From positions 1-64,000 of the forward strand of contig CACBRT010000002.1 in the NCBI GenBank assembly GCA_902541695.1: a DNA stretch of 64,000 bases. Direction: 5' to 3'. The notes under the pieces were generated by a model. It searched no databases and was not told where the DNA came from. It saw nothing but the letters and a program-made list of their open reading frames with translations. This document shows positions 21,015-30,027 of this stretch, piece after piece (positions within the stretch are counted from its first letter, which is position 1; every line of letters starts with the position of its first letter). The translations under genes were made by a program, and so were the position numbers. This DNA comes from an uncultured Alphaproteobacteria bacterium (GTDB lineage Bacteria; Pseudomonadota; Alphaproteobacteria; Rhodobacterales; Rhodobacteraceae).

Positions 21015-21818
21015 CTATATATCTTCGCTAGTTTTTCCATAAAAGGTTTTTTGTGCTGTCTTAGATAGTGAGATGCCAGGTTTTGCATTATAAGCAAATA
21101 CTACAAGCATCCTGGTAAGATTACCTATTGTAGGTGTTACCCTGTGCATTGAATTTTTTCCTCGAAATAACACCAAAGTTCCTGGTTTTATTTGTAATTT
21201 TTTGGGTTTTTTTTTCTTATAAATAATTTTAGAAACTGCCTCATAACCCATATCATTATTTTCGATATTTCTTATATTTTTTACATATTCAAATTCACCT
21301 CCAGCAACAGGTTTTTGAAGAAGAAGAGTTACAGCGAAATTAGAATTATCAAAATGCCAACCTAATTCTTGATTTTCTTTAGCATAATGTATGTTTATAG
21401 ATGAAAAGGGGTCTGTATATTCATATAATTTTCTTTCATTCACTACTCTAGCTAAAAAATCTTTGAATATTATAGATCCATAAATACTTTTTAGTTTTGA
21501 ATGCTCAGGTATTTGATCTGTAGTTATACATCCTTTTGAAGAAATAACTTGGTAGTTAAATATATGATCAGGGGGAAGTTTGGTATCTATTTCAGTTAAG
21601 TAAATATTATGTGTAGATTTTGCATAATAAGCCTTAAACTGATTTTCTTTTGCTTCGATTTGTAATTCCAAAAGAGTTTTATTATTAATAAAGTTGGGTA
21701 GTGTTAAAACACCTTTTTTATCAAGTTCATTTGCACATTGTTCTATAAAAACTGCATTATCTATTGGATATTGCTGAAAGTCGATAATTTGTTCTAGTTC
21801 TAGGTCTAATTTAGGCAT
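21015..21818 (-). CDS. 2-oxoglutarate/Fe(II)-dependent oxygenase (HalD/BesD/ArpA-like family, hydroxylase-type triad)
   Basis: 267 aa; LGWHFDNSNFAVTLLLQKPVAGGEFEYV (HxD), MHRVTPTIGNLTRMLVVFAYNAKPG (distal H and R). Confidence 0.75.
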   Translation of the reverse strand: MPKLDLELEQIIDFQQYPIDNAVFIEQCANELDKKGVLTLPNFINNKTLLELQIEAKENQFKAYYAKSTHNIYLTEIDTKLPPDHIFNYQVISSKGCITTDQIPEHSKLKSIYGSIIFKDFLARVVNERKLYEYTDPFSSINIHYAKENQELGWHFDNSNFAVTLLLQKPVAGGEFEYVKNIRNIENNDMGYEAVSKIIYKKKKPKKLQIKPGTLVLFRGKNSMHRVTPTIGNLTRMLVVFAYNAKPGISLSKTAQKTFYGKTSEDI

Positions 21819-21958
21819 TTTTTTATTGATATTGGTTAATTTTTTTTATTAAATTTTATTTATAGTGAATTTTATTATTTCACAAAAATCAAGTCAAAAA
21901 AGTTTGTAGATTTTAAACATAATTAAGCGACTCAAAATGTAGGAGCAAAGTAAACTGA

Positions 21959-23047
21959 ATGGTAAAAAAATTACTTGCTCTTGGAGGGGATGGAATTGGC
22001 CCTGAGGTTTTGGAGTCTGGATTAAAGATTTTAGAAACAGTTTCAAAGGGAATTAAAGTAAATTTTGATATAGATTTTGACTTAATAGGTGGTATTTGTT
22101 GGGACAAGTATGGGACTTTTTGTAGGAATATTACTATACAAAAAGCTAAAGAGGTTGATGCAATTTTGGTTGGTGCAGTAGGAGGTCATAAATGGGATGC
22201 TATGAAAATCAAAGGAGATCCGGTAGATCAAGACGGTTTAATGTGTTTAAGAAAAAAATTAGATACATTTTTTGGGATAAGACCAATTAAATATTATAAA
22301 AGTCTTCATAAAATAATTCCTTTTTATAGTAAAAATGTACAAAACTCTGAAATAATTATTTTAAGAGAAATGTGTGGTGGAGTAATGTTTTCAAAACCCA
22401 GAGGCATAAAATATATCAAAAATCAGCGTTATGGATTTGATACTGCCGGTTATCACGAATTAGAGATAAAGAAATTTGCTGAATGTGGTTTTGAATTAGC
22501 AAAAAAATATAATAAAAAGATTATTTCAATTGATAAATCAAATGTTATGGAGAGTTATCGACTCTGGAGAGATGTTGTTCAACAAGTTTCTCATAGTTAC
22601 CCAAATACTAATCTTGAACATCTTTACGCAGATAATTGTGCTTTTCAAATGATTATGAATCCTAAAAAGTTTGATGTAATATTATCTTGTAATTTTCTTG
22701 GAGATATATTCTCAGATCTTGCTGCTACTATATCTGGTAGTATTGGGATGCTTCCTTCCGCTTCTCTATGTGGTTCACCACTAAATTTGACAAAAGGTAT
22801 ATATGAACCTGTTCATGGGACTGCTCCTGAATTAGTTGGAACTGGAGCTGCTAATCCTATTGGTATGATACTTAGCATTTCAATGATGCTTAAATATTCG
22901 TTTGGATTAGATATAGTTTCAAAAAAAATAGAATTTGCTATAGAAAAAACACTGCAAAAAGGTTTTCATACAAGGGATCTTAAAGGTAATTCGACAACTG
23001 TTGAAATGACAAATCATATAATAAAAGAACTTAAATTATGTCTTTAG
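21959..23047 (+). CDS. Isocitrate/isopropylmalate dehydrogenase family protein (divergent LeuB-like)
   Basis: 362 aa; LGGDGIGPEV, GGVMFSKPRG, SIDKSNVMESYRLWR, GSIGMLPSASL, YEPVHGTAPELVG. Confidence 0.85.
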   Translation: MVKKLLALGGDGIGPEVLESGLKILETVSKGIKVNFDIDFDLIGGICWDKYGTFCRNITIQKAKEVDAILVGAVGGHKWDAMKIKGDPVDQDGLMCLRKKLDTFFGIRPIKYYKSLHKIIPFYSKNVQNSEIIILREMCGGVMFSKPRGIKYIKNQRYGFDTAGYHELEIKKFAECGFELAKKYNKKIISIDKSNVMESYRLWRDVVQQVSHSYPNTNLEHLYADNCAFQMIMNPKKFDVILSCNFLGDIFSDLAATISGSIGMLPSASLCGSPLNLTKGIYEPVHGTAPELVGTGAANPIGMILSISMMLKYSFGLDIVSKKIEFAIEKTLQKGFHTRDLKGNSTTVEMTNHIIKELKLCL

Positions 23048-24705
23048 AATACGATTATATTATTGCAGGTGGTGGTTCTGCTGGTTGTGTTTTAGCTTCA
23101 AGGTTAGCTAATAAATCAAAAGACAGTATTTGTTTAGTTGAAGCAGGGGGAAGCGGTAAAAATCTATTTATAAAGATGCCTGCTGGTAATGGTTTTATTT
23201 TTGGGAATCCTAAATTTGATTGGGGATATCATTCGGTTAAACAAGCTCAGTTAAATAATAGAAAAATTTATTTTGCACGTGGAAAAGGGTTAGGAGGAAC
23301 TTCAATAGTCAATGGAATGGTTTATATTCGAGGAGTTGCACAAGATTACGATAATTGGCGACAAATGGGTTTAGATGGGTGGGGATATTCAGACTTATTA
23401 CCATACTTTAAATATTCTGAAGGCTCTACAAATCGACAAAATAAATTTCATGGAAATCAAGGCCCTTTAAAAGTTGAACCTGCAAGGAATTTTTCAGTAT
23501 TAGATGAAGCTTTTATAAAAGCTGCAGTTGAAACTGGGCATGAATTTTTAGATGATTTCAATGCCAATAAGAGGGCAGGAGTTTCAAGGATAGATAGCAC
23601 AACTTATCAAGGTGTAAGGCAATCATCTGCAATTTCCTATTTAAAAAAAACACCAAAAAATTTAAAAATTTTTACAAACACGAAAGTTGTCAAAATTTTA
23701 TTTAATAAAAATAAAGCTATAGGAATTCAAACGATTGATGGAAAAAAAATCTATGCAGGAAAAGAAGTAATTATATCGCAAGGTGCATTTGGAACACCAC
23801 ACTTGCTTATGTTATCAGGTATAGGTGATGCAAATCATTTAATATCTCATGATGTAAAACCAATTATTAATTTACCAGGCGTGGGACAAAATCTTGCTGA
23901 TCATTTGGATGTATCTATTCAATATGGATCTGATAGAATGGATTTAAGTGCAGCAAGATATCAGCGAATAGATCAAGCAGCTTTATTGTTGGGAAGATGG
24001 TTAATGAACGGAAGTGGACCTGGAGGTGGTTCTTTATTTTCAAGTATGCTTTTTCATTCATTTGATGACCCAAATTACCCAGAATTACAAATTTTTATGA
24101 CACCAATGAATATTGACGAAAACTTGAGTGATGGAAAAAATGAAACTACTTCAATACTACAATCTTTAGGAAGAAAATTACTGGTTAGAGGTAAAAAAGT
24201 TGCAAAGCCAGGAGTTCAAATTGATATTAATCTCGAAAGACCAAAGTCATTAGGAAAAATAAGATTAAATAGCTCAAATCCATTAGATTATCCAATCATA
24301 GATCCAAATTATTTAAACAATAAAAAGGACTTAGATGATTTAGTAAAAGGTGTAAAGGTAGTAAAAAAAATTATGAAAAATGTAAATATAAGCAAATATT
24401 TAACTGAAGAAAGAGGCGATTGGAAAAATGTTAGTACAGATGAAGAAATTATATCTGCAATAAGAAAAACTGCATACACAGGACATCACCCATGTTCTAC
24501 AGCAAAAATGGGTATGAGTAATGATATTCATTCAGTTGTTGACAAAGAATTGAAAGTATTTGGTGTAGAGGGTTTAAGGGTTTGTGATGCCTCCGCAATG
24601 CCTTCACAAATTACTGGTAACTTATACGCTACTGTAATAGCAATGGCTGAAAAAGCATCAGATATGATACTTAAACTAGAAAAAAAAACTCCCTTGGAAA
24701 CATAA
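23038..24705 (+). CDS. GMC family oxidoreductase (choline/alcohol dehydrogenase-like)
   Basis: 555 aa; YIIAGGGSAGCVLASRLA, GKGLGGTSIVNGMVYIRG, GAFGTPHLLMLSGIG, C-terminal HHPCSTAKMG. Confidence 0.94.
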   Translation: MSLEYDYIIAGGGSAGCVLASRLANKSKDSICLVEAGGSGKNLFIKMPAGNGFIFGNPKFDWGYHSVKQAQLNNRKIYFARGKGLGGTSIVNGMVYIRGVAQDYDNWRQMGLDGWGYSDLLPYFKYSEGSTNRQNKFHGNQGPLKVEPARNFSVLDEAFIKAAVETGHEFLDDFNANKRAGVSRIDSTTYQGVRQSSAISYLKKTPKNLKIFTNTKVVKILFNKNKAIGIQTIDGKKIYAGKEVIISQGAFGTPHLLMLSGIGDANHLISHDVKPIINLPGVGQNLADHLDVSIQYGSDRMDLSAARYQRIDQAALLLGRWLMNGSGPGGGSLFSSMLFHSFDDPNYPELQIFMTPMNIDENLSDGKNETTSILQSLGRKLLVRGKKVAKPGVQIDINLERPKSLGKIRLNSSNPLDYPIIDPNYLNNKKDLDDLVKGVKVVKKIMKNVNISKYLTEERGDWKNVSTDEEIISAIRKTAYTGHHPCSTAKMGMSNDIHSVVDKELKVFGVEGLRVCDASAMPSQITGNLYATVIAMAEKASDMILKLEKKTPLET

Positions 24706-24718
24706 AGGAAATAGTTAA

Positions 24719-26200
24719 ATGTCAGAATTAAGAAAATTTAAATATTTTGTTAATAATGAATGGAAAGAACCTATCACTGCAGCCTACTTTGAAAGTGAAA
24801 ACCCTGCCACAGGTCTTTCTTGGGCTTTAGTTCCAGACTGTGGGCCTAAGGATATTGATTTAGCAGTTGAAGCAGCAAAAAATGCTTTTTATTCTGGACA
24901 TTGGGGTAAAATGATGCCTGCTGAAAGAGGAAGATATTTAAGAAAAATTGGTGAAATAATATCAAAACATGCAGAGAGAATTGGAAAAATTGAGACAACT
25001 GATAATGGCAAACTTCCAAGAAACATAACACCAAGCTTACTTAAAGATTCTTGGCAAGTTGATAGTTGGCACTACTATTCTGGTATGTGTGATAAGTTTG
25101 AAGGACGTGTAATACCTGCAGAAGCACCAGATATACATAATTACTTGAAATGGGAACCTTTTGGAGTTGTTGCGCAAGTTCTCCCATGGAATTCACCTAT
25201 TGGTACTCTTATTTGGAAATTAGCGCCTTGTTTAGCTGCAGGTAATACAGTTGTTTTAAAACCCTCAGAATTTGCAAGTTGTTCAACTTTGGAACTAATG
25301 GATGTTTTGCTAGAAGCCGAGTTACCTCCAGGAGTAATAAATGTTGTTACTGGTTTTGGACATAAAATTGTAGAACCTTTGGTAGATCATAAAGATGTTA
25401 GAATGGTTTCTTTTACAGGGGGCACAAACGGTGGTCGTATTGTTGCAGGAATAGCTGCAAGAAGTGCAAAACCCACTGTGATGGAATTAGGAGGAAAATC
25501 TCCTCAAATTGTATTACCTGATTGTGACCTAGAGTTAGCTGTTAATGGTATAATCTCAGGTATTTTTCCTGCAGCTGGACAAAGTTGTATTTCTGGCTCA
25601 AGGTTGTTAATTCATCAAGAAATAAGTGAATTATTTACAGAGTACTTATTAAATGCTCTAAGAGATGTTAAAGTTGGGGATCCTAATGATCCTACTACCC
25701 ATATTGGTCCAATAGCTCATCGACTTCATTATGAAAATATTCTTAAAAAAATAGAAACTGCTGTTAAGGATGGTTATCAATTAATTTTAGACGGAAGAAC
25801 TTACTGTAAATCTGATGGCTATTATATTGGGCCTACTATTTTTAAGGAAATTTCAAATGAAACAGATTTATCCCAAAATGAAATTTTCGGTCCTGTAGTT
25901 TCCACTCAATCATGGGTGGAAGAAGAAGAGGTAATCCATATTGCAAATGATACCATTTATGGACTAGCTGCTGGCATTTGGTCCAAAGATGTTGCCAAGG
26001 CAATGAGAATAGCAGACAGAATTGAAGCTGGTACTGTTTATATTAATAATTATTTCAACGCAGCTACTCAAAGTCCAGTTGGTGGATTTAAACAATCTGG
26101 GTATGGTCGTGAAAATGGGTGGGAAGGAATGCGATGCTTTATGCAAACAAAATCAGTTTGGTTATCAACAAACCCCTATGAAAAAAATCCTTTTGAATAA
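24719..26200 (+). CDS. Aldehyde dehydrogenase family protein
   Basis: 493 aa; LPWNSPIGTLIWKLAPCLAAGNTVVLKPSE, VMELGGKSPQIV, AAGQSCISGSRL (catalytic Cys). Confidence 0.95.
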   Translation: MSELRKFKYFVNNEWKEPITAAYFESENPATGLSWALVPDCGPKDIDLAVEAAKNAFYSGHWGKMMPAERGRYLRKIGEIISKHAERIGKIETTDNGKLPRNITPSLLKDSWQVDSWHYYSGMCDKFEGRVIPAEAPDIHNYLKWEPFGVVAQVLPWNSPIGTLIWKLAPCLAAGNTVVLKPSEFASCSTLELMDVLLEAELPPGVINVVTGFGHKIVEPLVDHKDVRMVSFTGGTNGGRIVAGIAARSAKPTVMELGGKSPQIVLPDCDLELAVNGIISGIFPAAGQSCISGSRLLIHQEISELFTEYLLNALRDVKVGDPNDPTTHIGPIAHRLHYENILKKIETAVKDGYQLILDGRTYCKSDGYYIGPTIFKEISNETDLSQNEIFGPVVSTQSWVEEEEVIHIANDTIYGLAAGIWSKDVAKAMRIADRIEAGTVYINNYFNAATQSPVGGFKQSGYGRENGWEGMRCFMQTKSVWLSTNPYEKNPFE

Positions 26201-26292
26201 AAATATTTGTACAATATAAAATATATATCTTTTTCAAAATATGGGTGAAAATATTGGCTGTAAATTCCAAAATAGAATTAGCAGATGAACGT

Positions 26293-27285
26293 ATTATTTT
26301 ATCAGTAGATAAGGTTAATAAATTTATTTATATCGTTAGGATGATCAAAGAAAATAGCTTTTGAAATATCTGAACATTTAATAGATTCAAGTCTTTGTGG
26401 TGTAGAAAGCCATGGTGTATTTCGTGCATTACAATATAAAAAATGGTATGAAACAGGCTATTTATCTATTTCTTCTAAACCAAAACTTAGAGAACTTTCA
26501 TCAAATACCTATGAAATTGACGTAGATGGTGGTTTAGGTATTCCAGTTATGAATTTTGCATTTAAATAAGCCATAGAATACTTAGAAAAAATGGCATTAC
26601 TGCTACCGCTATTAAAAATATAGGCCATACAGGACGGCTTGGTTATTATGCTGATTATGCAGCAAATAAAGGTCTAATGACAATTTTAATAAGTGGAGGA
26701 AACCGGAAAGACTGGTCTCAAGTAGCTCCATACGGAGGGATAGAAGGAAAATTACCTACGAATCCCTGGTGTATTGGATTTCTTAGTGGCAAGAATGGTT
26801 CAGTAGTACTTGATTTTGCTACATCTAAAATTTCTGGTGGACTGATATATGCAGCTAAGTCTGTTGGTGGATTATTACCAGAAGGTTGTATAATTGATAA
26901 AAAAGGTAACCTAACCAGAAATCCTGATAATTATTTTGATGGTGGGGCAATATTACCTTTTGGGAAACATAAAGGTTTTGGACTTTCACTAATTGCCCAA
27001 CTTGTTGCTGAGAGTATGTTAGGTGAAATTAAAAAGGAGGCAAATTGGCTTTTTATAGCTATCAATACAAGTACATATAATACTAGAAATCAATTGACAG
27101 AATTTGCTGATAAAATTTTATCTGATGTAATCAATTGTGAAACTGCTTTTGGTTTTAGTGATATTAAAATTCCAGGAGAAATAGAGAGAAATAATAAAGT
27201 AAATTCAGACAATAAAATTTATTTACCAAAAAAAACCTGGGATCAACTTATTACATTTGTTTCCAAACAAAATAAAAAATTGTAA
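26293..27285 (+). pseudogene. Ldh2-family malate/L-lactate dehydrogenase-like pseudogene (frameshifts + ochre stop)
   Basis: Three collinear segments in shifting frames: IILSVDKVNKFIYIV (from 26293); KIAFEISEHLIDSSLCGVESHGVFRALQYKKWYETGY...IDVDGGLGIP ending at in-frame TAA 26567-26569; then after the A6 run 26586-26591 NGITATAIKNIGHTGRLGYYADYAANKGL continuous with the 202-aa ORF 26677-27285. Confidence 0.85.
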
Positions 27286-27310
27286 TGTGTAATGTCAAGA
27301 GACCTCTTTT

Positions 27311-28069
27311 TTAATAAAAGAGAGGGTATCCATCTTCAGTTATTATTTTATTCAATTTAGTTTCATATAGTTCAGAAAGAAAAACTTCATTTAAGATTTC
27401 GTTAATTTTACCGGAAAATATTTTTTTTCCTTTCTTTAGTACAATGACATATTCAGAATATTTACTAATACTATTGATATCGTGAGTAGAAAAAAAAATA
27501 GTTAGCTTTAAATCTTTTTTTAGCTGTATTATCAGATCATAGAATTCATTGGTCTTCGCAAAATCTAATGAGGAAGTGGGTTCGTCTAATAACAATAAAT
27601 TAGCCTCTTGAGCTAGTGCTCTAGAAAGTGTAGCTCTTTGCATTTCACCACCAGATAGAGTTTTGACCATTTGATTTTTTTTTGTTTGTAAATTCAATTT
27701 ATTTAGTGCTTTTTCGACAATCTCGTAATCTTTTTTATCTTCAGAAAGAAACCAATTAGTATAAGAATTCCTTCCAAGAAGCACATACTCAATAAGTGAC
27801 ATTCCTTCAGGGATACTTATATTTTGTGGGACATAAGCACAATTATTTTTATTTGAATATTTAAATAATTCATCGCTATCTACATTATTAATTAAAAGTG
27901 AACCTTTAAAATCTAATAATCCAGCTAAAGTTTTTAATAATGTTGTTTTCCCTGCACCATTAGGACCAATTATTGATACATAACTTCCAGAGGGAAAATC
28001 AAAAGAAATCTCATTTATAATATTCTTATTATCTTTAAATACACTTAGGTTTTTTGCGCTGTATGACAT
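27311..28069 (-). CDS. ABC transporter ATP-binding protein (BtuD/FecE type)
   Basis: 252 aa; GPNGAGKTTLLKTLAG, VKTLSGGEMQRATLSRALAQEANLLLLDEPTSSLD. Confidence 0.93.
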   Translation of the reverse strand: MSYSAKNLSVFKDNKNIINEISFDFPSGSYVSIIGPNGAGKTTLLKTLAGLLDFKGSLLINNVDSDELFKYSNKNNCAYVPQNISIPEGMSLIEYVLLGRNSYTNWFLSEDKKDYEIVEKALNKLNLQTKKNQMVKTLSGGEMQRATLSRALAQEANLLLLDEPTSSLDFAKTNEFYDLIIQLKKDLKLTIFFSTHDINSISKYSEYVIVLKKGKKIFSGKINEILNEVFLSELYETKLNKIITEDGYPLFY

Positions 28070-29100
28070 TAAAAAGATCCTTTAGATGCTTTGAGTAAAA
28101 ATGCAAAAAAGGGAGCTCCTATAAAGGCTGTGACAATTCCAATAGGTAATTCTGAAGGAGAAATAACAGTTCTTGAAAAAGTATCAGCAATAGTAAGAAA
28201 AGAACCTCCAACTAATGCAGATAATGGTATTATTATTCTATAGCTAGAACTAACAGTAAGTCTTAAAATATGAGGAATGACGAGGCCAACAAAAGCAATT
28301 AATCCACTTAACGAAACTGCTACTGCAGTTAGTAAAGAAGATGCTGTTAGAACTATAAAATAAGTCCTTCTAGGATTTCCACCGAGCATTTTTGCTTCAT
28401 CTTCAGAAAGTCTCAAAAGGTCTAATTCTTTCCTAAATAGAAAAATGATTATAAAACATACTGTGAAATATGGTAATATTGTAATCACATCTTCCCAACC
28501 AGAGGTCAATAATCGTCCAATTATCCAACTATAAATTTCTTGCATAGAGGAATAATATTTATGCATTAAATAAGTCTGACATGCAGTTAAGAAGGCTGCA
28601 GTTGCTATACCAGCTAACAAAAGACTAGCAATAGACTTTCCCGCACTTATTGATATAAATGCTGCACAAATTACTGCACCCAGTGCTCCTATAAAAGCAC
28701 CTAATTGGACAGAATTAATAATACCAAATGAGTAATTAAGATCATTTACAATTACTAGTGTAACGCCCAAACCTGCACCTGCTGCAGATCCTAATAGAAA
28801 AGGATCAGCTAGTGGGTTTTTAAATACTCCTTGAAAACCACACCCAGCAATAGCTAAAGAGGCACCAACAAGAAACCCTAAGCAAAACCTTGGTAGTCTC
28901 CATTCCAATATAATTATTTTATTAATATTGTTTATTTCAGTATTACTTTGATATCCTAAAATCTCTCTTAAAAAAATTCCTACAATTTCATCAGTTGAAA
29001 TTTCTGCTGCTCCAATGCTTACACTAATTATTAATGAAACTAATACTAAAATTATAGAAAAAACTATAGATTTATTCGAAAATTTGAAAACTTTTTCCAT
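28069..29100 (-). CDS. FecCD/BtuC-family ABC transporter permease
   Basis: 343 aa; LEWRLPRFCLGFLVGASLAIAGCGFQGVFKNPLADPFLLGSAAGAGLG, FVGLVIPHILRL. Confidence 0.93.
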   Translation of the reverse strand: MEKVFKFSNKSIVFSIILVLVSLIISVSIGAAEISTDEIVGIFLREILGYQSNTEINNINKIIILEWRLPRFCLGFLVGASLAIAGCGFQGVFKNPLADPFLLGSAAGAGLGVTLVIVNDLNYSFGIINSVQLGAFIGALGAVICAAFISISAGKSIASLLLAGIATAAFLTACQTYLMHKYYSSMQEIYSWIIGRLLTSGWEDVITILPYFTVCFIIIFLFRKELDLLRLSEDEAKMLGGNPRRTYFIVLTASSLLTAVAVSLSGLIAFVGLVIPHILRLTVSSSYRIIIPLSALVGGSFLTIADTFSRTVISPSELPIGIVTAFIGAPFFAFLLKASKGSF

Positions 29101-29135
29101 AAATAAACTTCACTTTTTTTAAAATTAAATATCAA

Positions 29136-29987
29136 TTACTTTTTTGAATATTCAACTAAAATTGATGCAAAATTAAGAATTCTTGGCCCCCATCTTGAAG
29201 CAATATCATTATTTGTTAATAGGAAATTATTTTTTTTAACTGCTTCTATATAACTCCAACCTGGTCTTAATTTAACCTTTTCAACATATTTATTATCCTT
29301 ACCAGGCAATACAATTAGATCTGGATTCTCTGAGATAATTAGCTCTGGTGATAGTTTTGGATATCCTAAATTGCTTATATCAGCTTTGTCTGCTACATTT
29401 TTATAATTTAGTTTTTGATATATGTCTCCAATGAAGCTGAATTTTGAGGGGCTATAATAATTTGGATCTATTTCATGATAGATTTTAGTTGCTATTTCCT
29501 TCTCTCTTAATTTTTGAAGTGTCTTCATCCTATTTTTCATCTTTGATATTAATTTTTTGGCTTTATCTTCATTGCCTGTTTGTAGCCCAAGATAATCTAT
29601 CTGATCTAATATATCTTCAAAATTTAATGGTGCTGGGAGATAAATAGTTTCTATTCCAATTTTTTTTAAAGCAGCTTTTAGATTTTTTATATTATATGAC
29701 AAAATTACTAAGTCAGGATTTAATAAACTAATTGCTTCCACATTTGGGTCATAAGCTGAAATATCAGTTATTGGTGCTTCAATTGGATAATTAGACAAAT
29801 TATCAACAGCAATAACTTGATTTCCTGATCCTATTTCAAATAAAATCTCAGTAATTGAGGGTGAAAGAGATATTATCCTTTTTGGACTACTCCCATTTAT
29901 TTCACATGCACTTGCCAATATTACTAGGAAAAATATTACTAATATTGTCAAATATGAATTTTTTAAAACTTGTAATTTTAAATTCAT
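29136..29987 (-). CDS. BtuF-like periplasmic substrate-binding lipoprotein
   Basis: 283 aa; lipobox-like LASAC after hydrophobic N-terminus; RIISLSPSITEILFEIGSGNQVIAVDNLSNYP, NPDLVIL. Confidence 0.88.
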   Translation of the reverse strand: MNLKLQVLKNSYLTILVIFFLVILASACEINGSSPKRIISLSPSITEILFEIGSGNQVIAVDNLSNYPIEAPITDISAYDPNVEAISLLNPDLVILSYNIKNLKAALKKIGIETIYLPAPLNFEDILDQIDYLGLQTGNEDKAKKLISKMKNRMKTLQKLREKEIATKIYHEIDPNYYSPSKFSFIGDIYQKLNYKNVADKADISNLGYPKLSPELIISENPDLIVLPGKDNKYVEKVKLRPGWSYIEAVKKNNFLLTNNDIASRWGPRILNFASILVEYSKK

Positions 29988-30027
29988 AAAATGATAAATT
30001 TGATGTTGATATTAAGTAATTTAAAAA

